A model generated the notes under the pieces. It saw only the letters and a list, made by a program, of their open reading frames with translations. It ran no database searches and had not been told where the DNA came from. Positions 56,989-64,000 of a stretch of DNA of 64,000 bases are shown here, in pieces; position 1 is the first letter of the stretch; every line of letters begins with the position of its first letter. This stretch comes from Avena insularis (lineage: Eukaryota > Streptophyta > Magnoliopsida > Poales > Poaceae). The stretch covers positions 159,006,149-159,070,148 of the forward strand of contig CM042697.1 of assembly GCA_023614405.1 (NCBI GenBank), given 5' to 3'. Made by a program: the position numbers and the translations under genes.

Positions 56989-58445
56989 TGACGTCTATGC
57001 ACTTCTATTCTTGTAGACAGTTGTTGGGCCTCCAAGTGCAGAGGTTTGTAGAATAGTAGCAAGTTTCCCTTAAGTGGATTACCCAAGGTTTATCGAACTT
57101 AGGGAGGAAGTGGTCAAAGGTATTCCCTCTCAAGAAATCCTGCAATCAAGATACAAGAAGTCTCTTGTGTCCCCAACACACCCAATACACTTGTCAGGTG
57201 TATAGGTGCACTAGTTCGGCGAAGAGATAGTGAAATACAAGTGGTAACGGTGCCAGAAAATAGCTTGACGGTGAGGTAAAGACTAAAGCAAGCAAACATG
57301 CAACATATCTAGATTCAAACGGTGTTTCAATGTTTAGAAACAAGGCCTAGGGATCATACTTTCACTAGTGAACACTCTCTCATATAAATATCCTCTCTTC
57401 ATGATACTACTCTTAACTACTCTCCGGTTGGACACTCTAATCATCGGTAGGGCTATAACAACACTCCTCAAAGTCTGCCTTCCCCAATCTAGATAACCCC
57501 ACACTGTCACCTTGAGCGCTAGATGTTTCCAACAAACACCACAATTTCATAGAGACATCCAACTCCAAATATAACTCATAACAAATATTCAATCTAGCCA
57601 AAGTGCCACACACGGTATGCACGTTGTCACTTTCACACACGTGGGGAAAAGCATAGATCTATTAAAGCACAAAGAGTATTTATGTAGACTCAAACCTAAG
57701 TGCCACAATGGCGTGCATGCTGTCACTTTCACACACATGGGGAGAGTAGAGATCTATTAAAGCACTTGAGTAGCAAGGTAGATCTACTTGATTACAAAGA
57801 TCATGATCACAATATGACCATGCATAGAGAGAGATGAACACATAGCTACCGGTAGAGCCCTTAGCCTCGAGGAAGAACTACTCCCTCCTCATCATGGGAA
57901 TCAGCAACGGTGATGAAGATGGCGATGGAGATGGCTCCGGGGGCACTTCCCCGTCCCGGCAGGGTGCCGGAACAGAGACTTTCTGACCCCCGAATCTCCC
58001 TTTCGGTGGCGGCGACGCTATGGAGGTTTTTCTGAAAGTATGATGGTTTATTTAGGGTTTTCTCCCTGGGGGCTTCTTATAGGCGAAGGAGGCAAGGTGG
58101 GGAGGCGGCCAGGGGGCCCACGCCCTACCCAGGCGCGGGGTAGGGCCCACCGCGCCTAGGGGTGTGGCGGCCCTGGTTTGCCTCTCCGTCTCCCCTCTGG
58201 ACTTCGTGTTGCCCACGGTAAAATATTGACTTTGGCTTTTGTCCCATCCAATTCCGAGAATATTGATTTTCTGCCTTTCTGGAACCAAAAAAAGAAGAAA
58301 ACAAGCAACTGGTACTGTGGCAACTTGTTAATAGGTTAGTTCCAGAAAAGATATAAAACAGCTCAAAGTGTAGACAAAGCAAAGCAAAGTAGATACTAAA
58401 CAAGCATATAGCATAAAAAATTATAGATATGTTTCCGACGTATCA
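56989..58445 (-). repeat. 5' LTR of the pol-less element
   Basis: 1457 bp; on the - strand it starts TGATACGTCGGAAAC and ends AGACGTCA. It has the uninterrupted copia target site at 57811-57815. A TATA-like CCTATAAG lies on the - strand at about 58077-58084. Confidence 0.92.
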
Positions 58446-58806
58446 CTGGCCCCATAGAGGCTTGATCTAGCCACCATGAAAGCGCATCACTTTGTTACTG
58501 CTAGCTCTAGACTTGAGAGTTTAGTTTACATGATGATGTTTACTGACGGGGATGAGAGGGAAATTTCTTTGCCATAGTCTACTTTGTTTAGTATTTGCAG
58601 GAGGCCATGGTCACACTCCAAGGAGGAGATGGACGATCAACTCCGCGAGCTTGGTTTCCATGGGTACTACCATGGGGACGTTCCCTCTTATCACTAATCT
58701 GCGCACTACACAGGGGCTTCCTCGAGCAAATACCAGGACGAAGGCGCCTCTTTGTCACATTACGAAAGCACTCCTTCTTGGCAGGCTAGGAATGATCTCC
58801 ACTTAG
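58446..58806 (+). pseudogene. 3' accessory ORF of the outer element, 3' part
   Basis: Continues from 43890: after the duplication the frame gives a TAG near 58455-58457 and then RLDLATMKAHHFVTASSRLE and SLVYMMMFTDGDEREISLP to a stop at 58575-58577. Further on, QLRELGFHGYYHGDVPSYH is readable near 58630-58695. Function unknown; disabled by stops and indels. Confidence 0.65.
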
Positions 58807-59895
58807 GCCAAAAGCCTAATATTGGGGGGAGGTATACCAACATCATAGTCATCTACATATCATGTTCCATCGGTACTTTGTATATCCATGTTTCGCTTTC
58901 TTTTTAGTTTTTGTTTCTGCTTTCAAAACACAAAAAGACCAAAAATATTTTCGTTGTTTCTCTTTGTTTGTTTCTTTGTCTTTTAGCTTTGGTTTGCTAT
59001 AAGAAAAATCCAAAAATATTTTGCTTTGTTTTCTTTTGCCTTCAGTGCTTGCTTTAAAAAATCGAAAACCCATTTTTTTGTTCTTCTCTGGTTTTATAAA
59101 GTTCGTTGCAGGGTTCAGCGGTCCTCAGTGACTCCTTTGGAGTTTGGTTTATGTTATTATTCAAGCCACACAAGTGAAAGGCAATAATGATGATTAATGA
59201 CAACTTGAGGTGTGGTAAGAGGCTGGTAATGAACTCTATTTGTTTTCATTTTTGTACATATACTCATCATTATGGGCATGTAAGGTGTATGTTATTTAAT
59301 GGATGCTTAGTAGTTCTTGCTCTCTTATGATTAGATCCAACTTGCTAATAGTTTGTAACATGTCATATGAATATTTGCGTGCATTGTTCTATTCACAACT
59401 TGGTATGACATTGTGGTATCCTCCTCTGAATGTTTCATCTAAATCGACTTGGCACACGCTCACACATGCATATGACTGAACAAAAGTCACTTAAGCCTCG
59501 ATGATTTATTTTGCCTCAGAGTTCTAGTATGACTTTTATGACATAATTAATTTTTTTATTGCAAGCATGATTATGATAGTTACCGCTCTCTCGTTTGTCG
59601 CTCCCTTTCTATTGCTAGCCTTCACCTGCACTGAGTATAGGCTATACTCGTGCATCCAACTCCCCAAAACCAAAATTGTCAAAAAGTGCCCACCATATCT
59701 ACCTATTAGCATCATTGCTATTTCGTGCATATTTATTATGCCTCGTTTTCTTCCAAATAAAATGTTTGCTTGTTATGAGAAAGTAAGTTAGTAAAGCTCT
59801 CACAAACTTGATGGCACACTTTATGTTCTTGCACTTAATAAACCTGAACCATTGTGACTGTCCATGAAAGTTATATGCTTGCAAATTATAGGCTA
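58807..59895 (+). other. 3' untranslated region of the outer element
   Basis: Contains ATTGGGGGGAGGTA at about 58821-58834, a purine tract often seen at the end of coding sequence in these elements, then T-rich and AT-rich sequence without a supported gene. It joins directly to mid-LTR sequence at about 59896. Confidence 0.55.
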
Positions 59896-60343
59896 GGAGT
59901 CTATTTCTGTGCAGGAAATCAACTTTCAGGAAAAATCCCGTAAAATATCGCAAAACTCCTATTTTACCAGAAGACTCACGTAGCCAAAAGACGAGACAGA
60001 GGAGGGCCACGAGGGGCCCACACCACCTGGCCGCGCGGGCCAGGCCAGGCCACGCCTAGGGGTGGTGTGGCCACCTTGGGCACCCCCTCGGTCTCCCCCT
60101 TCGCCTACATAAGCCCTCTGACCTAAAAACAGAGGTGGGTTCGATGTTTTTCCAGATAGAGTTCCGCTGCACCGCCACCACCAGAAACCGTGATTCGGAA
60201 CCAGAAACTCCATTCTGGCACCTTGTCAGGATGGGGAATTGGAGGAGATCATCGCTATCATCATCACCGACGCATCTCCATCAACCATCCATGTTTCCCC
60301 ATCCATGAGTGAGTAATCCCCTGTAGTGGGCTATGGGGATGGT
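59896..60343 (+). repeat. 3' LTR fragment of the outer element
   Basis: Matches the 5' LTR from about 244 to 675. The first roughly 117 bp of the LTR, with its TG terminus, are missing. A chromovirus LTR is inserted at 60344, so the remainder lies beyond the window. Confidence 0.85.
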
Positions 60344-62495
60344 TGTCAACACCCAAATTTTTAATCCCAGATGCCTGTTATGCCATACATCGCAATCCCA
60401 TGATTACCATTTTTGCGAGACATAACAGATTGGATATCACAGTACATCATCCATTACAAACCATACGTAAGGTCTTACAACAAATAAAGGATCTCATGAT
60501 CCAGTCTTAGTACATTCAAGCAGCAGAATAACGTAATAGTAAACGGTAGCGTGGGAGAGACTCCATCTTCATGGTCACATGCAATGCTAACGATGGGAGA
60601 TGATCCTAGTTGTTGTAACCTTCCTGCGGTCCATCCTCCTGATAGTCCTCTTCATAGTCTAGCCACGGGAATAGCCAGGGACAAAGCCATGAGTACTCTT
60701 TAAGTACTCGCAAACTAATACTAACAAGTGAAGTGGTTTTGAGTAGGAATACTAAGCTCTAGGTTGTTTTGCAAAAATCCAGATTTATCTCTAACTGAGT
60801 TCAGAAGTAAAGAAAACTAGTTTAAGGTTTTATAACACCTAAGTGGGAACTTAGTTTTCACTTTCACAAACCTGTTGTGTTCAAGTCAAAGTCATGATTC
60901 ATTTCACAAGTCATTTTGAAAACATCTGACGACGGAACAGTATGGCCACTCCAACTGTCCATAACTGCGGACGCGGCTATTAGAATAGTTTTACACTCTA
61001 CAGAGGTAGTACACTTTCACCACAATGTTCGATACATCCGTTAGGAACAATCCTGAATTCACCATACTCAGTATGCAGATAATAAATCCTAACCTTTCAA
61101 TTACACGCCCTAGTATAGGCACCTCTCCTATGAGTTTGGCCTCCCAACCATGACCATCTGTCATCTTGGGAACTGCATAGGTGGACAATCTTCACAAGGT
61201 AGCCTCAGCTCAAACCTTGGTCGCAAGGGAACCCATACTAAGGTATATAAACTTCCAGTCAAGCCCTACCCAAATTCGGGTATTGTGGTTGTACGGTAAA
61301 ATTGGAATGGTATCGCATCCAGACAACAATCAGTTTTATAAAGGTCTAAGGATCATGCCTCAACATTTTCATCATCAAAATCATCTGGTGTTCAAGAACA
61401 CATGTCAAAACATTTCATTAGAATGACTCATCATTCTAAGGTTTTCATAATCATTTTCACCAAGTGTTCCCATCTAAAGTGATCAAATTTTATGCTTAAC
61501 ACTAGCAACTAAATTTGGGGGGTAAAACTAATGAGAGGTGATAATCAAGTCTGACTTATCTAAGTTCAATCTCATGCCTCAGGATGATATCAAGATTTAT
61601 CTAACTTAGTCCAAGTTTTATTCTCTTTATGCTACCTTTAAAAGTCTTTCTAAAATCTACAAATCACTAAGTAAACAGAAATAAAATCTTTGATAAAGAA
61701 ATAAAATAATTAAGCTTGCAAGTAAAACTGGGATTTGGTATCATCAAGTGGTATAACTAATGCATGTATAATGCATCTAGTTGGCATAGTTATAATCAAA
61801 GGGTTAACTTGCAAAGTTCTAGCTTGTCTTGTGTAGAGCAAAGTTCTAGTTGGCTTCTTCCTCGTAGTATCCTCCTTCCTCTTCGTATCCTTGCTCGGTA
61901 CTAGCGTCTATAATTAAATACGAGGTACACAATCACCAAACAATTCTTAACTACTTCTATTTAGCACACAAATGATTACACTAGATGATCTAGCATCATC
62001 ACTATTATCACAAAGATTAAGGCAATAGTTTTATTTCTTTTATTTTAGAAATGTAATTTCTACTCATTGAAAAACTACTTAAGATTTAATATTCTCCAAC
62101 TAAAACATGGGATCATGTTGACACATGTCATCACCGCATATTTCAGTACTTGGGAATGTGATTTAAAGTGGTGTCACAATTTAATAAGGTTTAACCTTTT
62201 TATTTTAATTAATTAAAGTGACTAGAAATGCCTATGGGGCATTATTTTATTACTTGTCCATTATTTCTGCAAGTCAACCTAGATATTTTTATATATTCAG
62301 AAAGGTCTTATCAAATGTGATTTTTGAGAGTTGGAATCAACTCAAAAGCTGTTATGGTTGAATTTTGAAAAATGTTTGAATGAATAAAAGTCTCTGCCTT
62401 GTTATTTTTACTATAGGTGATATATAATTCCAAATGATTTGAATCCAATGGGCTTGGATTAAGAATTTCAATACCTTTCTAGCACAATTGGTTTC
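60344..62495 (-). mobile_element. Third copy of the chromovirus LTR, interrupted by a copia LTR
   Basis: Starts TGTCAACACC on the + strand and aligns with 2168 to about 4346. It is more diverged from 2168-6175 and 36155-40178 than a quick comparison of those two shows. It ends at ATTGGTTTC where an Angela/BARE-like LTR begins. Whether it is a solo LTR or belongs to a second full element cannot be seen. Confidence 0.85.
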
Positions 62496-64000
62496 TGTTG
62501 GAGATATGCCCAAGAGGCAATAATAAAGTGGTTATTATCATATCTTCATACTTATGATAAATGTTTACATACCATGCTATAATTGTATTAACCGGAAACA
62601 TTAATACTTGTGTGATTTGTAAACATAAAAGAGTCCCTAGTAAAGCCTCTTGTTCAACTAGCTTGTTGGTTAATATATGATCATGGTTTCCTGATCATGA
62701 ACATAGAGATGTTATTAACAACAGGGTCATATCATTAGGAGAATGATGTGATGGACATACTCCTATAGTTAAGCATAGCATAAAGATCAAGTCATTTAAT
62801 ATAGTTCATTTGCTATAAGCTTTCTGATACATAGTAACCTAATTCCTTCGACCATGAGATGATGCATATCACCTTTACCGGAAGGATGCTTTGATGACAT
62901 CAAACACCACACCGTAACAGGGTGGCTATAAAGGTGGCATTGAGTGTTCGGAAAGTATTGGTTGAGACACATGGATCAAGAGTGGGATTTGTCCATCCAT
63001 ATGACGGATAGATATACTCTGGGCCCTCTCGGTGGAATGTTATCCAATTAGCTTGCAAGCATGTGAATGGCTCACAAGGGATCACATACCACGGGAACGA
63101 GAAAAGAGTACTTATCGATGTGAGGTTGAACTAGGTATGCAGAGATACCGACGATCATAACCTCGGATAAGTAAACTATCGTGAGACAAAGGGAAATTGG
63201 TATCGTATGTAAGTGGTTCATTCGATCACAAAGTAATCATAGAAATATGTGGGAGCCATATGAATTTCCAGATTCCTCTATTGGTTATTGATCGGAGAAG
63301 TGTCTCGGTCATGTCCGCATAATTCACGAACCGTAGGGAGACACACTTAAGGATTCGATGTTGTTGAGTAGTTATGGAATGATGAGTAAGAGACCGAATG
63401 TTGTTCGGAGTCTCGGATGGGATCCGGGATATCACGAGGAGATCCGGAATGGTCCGGAGAATAAGATTCATATAAGGAAAGTCCTGTTTCGGAGTTGGGG
63501 AATGATTCCGGTGTTTTCATCAGGAATGTTCTAGAAGGTTCCAGAATGTCCGGCACTCCGGAGGGGAAGGGTACATGAATGTGTCATTGCAAGTTGGAAT
63601 GATTACATCATGTACTAGGTGTCATCGCTGTAAAAAATAAAGGGTTTAATCAAATCCTAGTTTGAAAAGTCAAACGCCAATTTGAAAAGTCAAACGGCTA
63701 TTTTGGAAAGTGGAGAAGAAGTGGGAAACCGAGTTGGGGAGGAGTTCCTCCTCCACCGCCGGCCCACTAGGGATCCGAGTTGGGGAGGGACTCCCTCCCT
63801 TTGGCCGGCGCCTCCCTCCACCTATATAAGGAGGGGCAGGGCTCCCCTCCTAGACACACAAGTTCCCTACCTCTAAACCTAAACCCTAGCCACAGCCTAG
63901 GGATTTCTCCCAAGCCGCCGAGTTAGAGCTTCTAATTGCCCTAGCTGCTGGTTTAGCTCCTTCTAATTGGTGTGTCTAAACCCTAGATCACCAAGGCTCT
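62496..64000 (+). mobile_element. Angela/BARE-like copia LTR, running off the window
   Basis: Begins TGTTGGAGATATGCCC, followed by the AGAGGCAATAATAAA-type signature. It is of the same superfamily as 44718-46408 but clearly a different subfamily. A TATA box (CTATATAAGG) lies at about 63822-63831. The last bases are still LTR or transcribed leader; internal coding sequence is not reached. GTTTC at 62491-62495 is the presumed left duplication. Confidence 0.9.

Larger units (their letters stand above)
43891..58445 (-). mobile_element. Second Athila-like element, pol-less, containing a copia insertion
   Basis: Read on the - strand: 5' LTR (58445-56989), tRNA-Asp primer site (56978-56962), gag-like ORF (56769 to about 55660), a second reading region (about 55350-54634), a short non-coding tail, then the 3' LTR (53826-53280 and 44717-43891), which is split by a copia element. 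No protease active site, RT or integrase is present, so it is non-autonomous. The 3' LTR lacks the first roughly 90 bp (those at 58356-58445 in the 5' LTR). Confidence 0.88.
127..60343 (+). mobile_element. Outer Athila-like Ty3/gypsy element, nested and defective
   Basis: Seen: a 5' LTR (127-1489), a tRNA-Asp-type primer site (1501), gag (1516-2167 and 40184-41269), a protease region (41335-42072), a 3' accessory ORF (43125-43890 and 58446-58806), a purine-rich tract near 58821, and a 3' LTR fragment (59896-60343). Two large elements interrupt it at 2168-40178 and 43891-58445, and a third enters its 3' LTR at 60344. Removing the first two restores gag and accessory-ORF continuity, so this is the oldest layer. 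No reverse transcriptase or integrase is visible between protease and accessory ORF, so the copy is non-autonomous, either by structure or by deletion. Family knowledge: tRNA-Asp priming is typical of the Athila lineage, and the layout recalls Sabrina/WHAM/Fatima-type Triticeae elements. I do not assign a family name. The rest of the 3' LTR lies beyond the window. Confidence 0.85.

Noticed and set aside
1..64000. Centromeric retrotransposon (CRM/Cereba) identity for the gypsy elements
   Set aside because: LTR length, primer sites and the chromodomain type fit Tekay, Tat and Athila groups; I saw no centromere-specific signature or satellite.

Overview
The window looks like intergenic DNA from a large grass genome, most likely a Triticeae species (wheat, Aegilops, barley or rye). 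I found no cellular gene, tRNA, rRNA or CRISPR array. Nearly every base belongs to LTR retrotransposons inserted into one another. The assignment rests on an Angela/BARE-type copia LTR beginning TGTTGGA, gypsy elements primed by tRNA-Asp and tRNA-iMet, 4 kb chromovirus LTRs, and a LARD-type non-autonomous element with 4.6 kb LTRs and a non-coding core.

Layout. Outer element 1 is an Athila-like Ty3/gypsy copy on the + strand. Its 5' LTR is 127-1489 and its gag begins near 1516. It has three insertions. (i) In gag, a Tekay/Del-type chromovirus (2168-40178, - strand, target-site duplication TTTCT). (ii) In a 3' accessory ORF, a second Athila-like, pol-less element (43891-58445, - strand, duplication CTAGC/CTGGC). 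(iii) In its 3' LTR, another chromovirus LTR copy (60344-62495), itself cut by an Angela/BARE-like LTR (62496 to the window end).

The chromovirus carries in its gag-pol a Tat-lineage gypsy element (9618-33760, - strand, duplication GGTTG). That element has an intron-containing antisense gene (10525-13942). Its reverse transcriptase was in turn split by a LARD-like element (17267-29444, - strand, duplication GTTAA). The pol-less Athila-like element carries a complete copia element in one LTR (44718-53274, + strand, duplication AATAT). The nest is therefore up to four layers deep, and insertion order can be read directly: element 1, then the chromovirus and the pol-less element, then the Tat element and the copia element, then the LARD.

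All retroelement reading frames are broken by nonsense codons or frameshifts. The most informative points are: the LARD and the chromovirus share their 3'-end signature (polypurine tract, a 19-nt palindrome at identical spacing with a compensated base pair, primer-site context and LTR start), which suggests the coding element supplied the mobilising proteins; the spliced antisense gene of the Tat element, with its own TATA box and a 61-bp tandem repeat in an intron; and an excess of clustered small indels between LTR pairs of the younger, inner elements, which may reflect consensus error. I see no clearly undescribed biological system.
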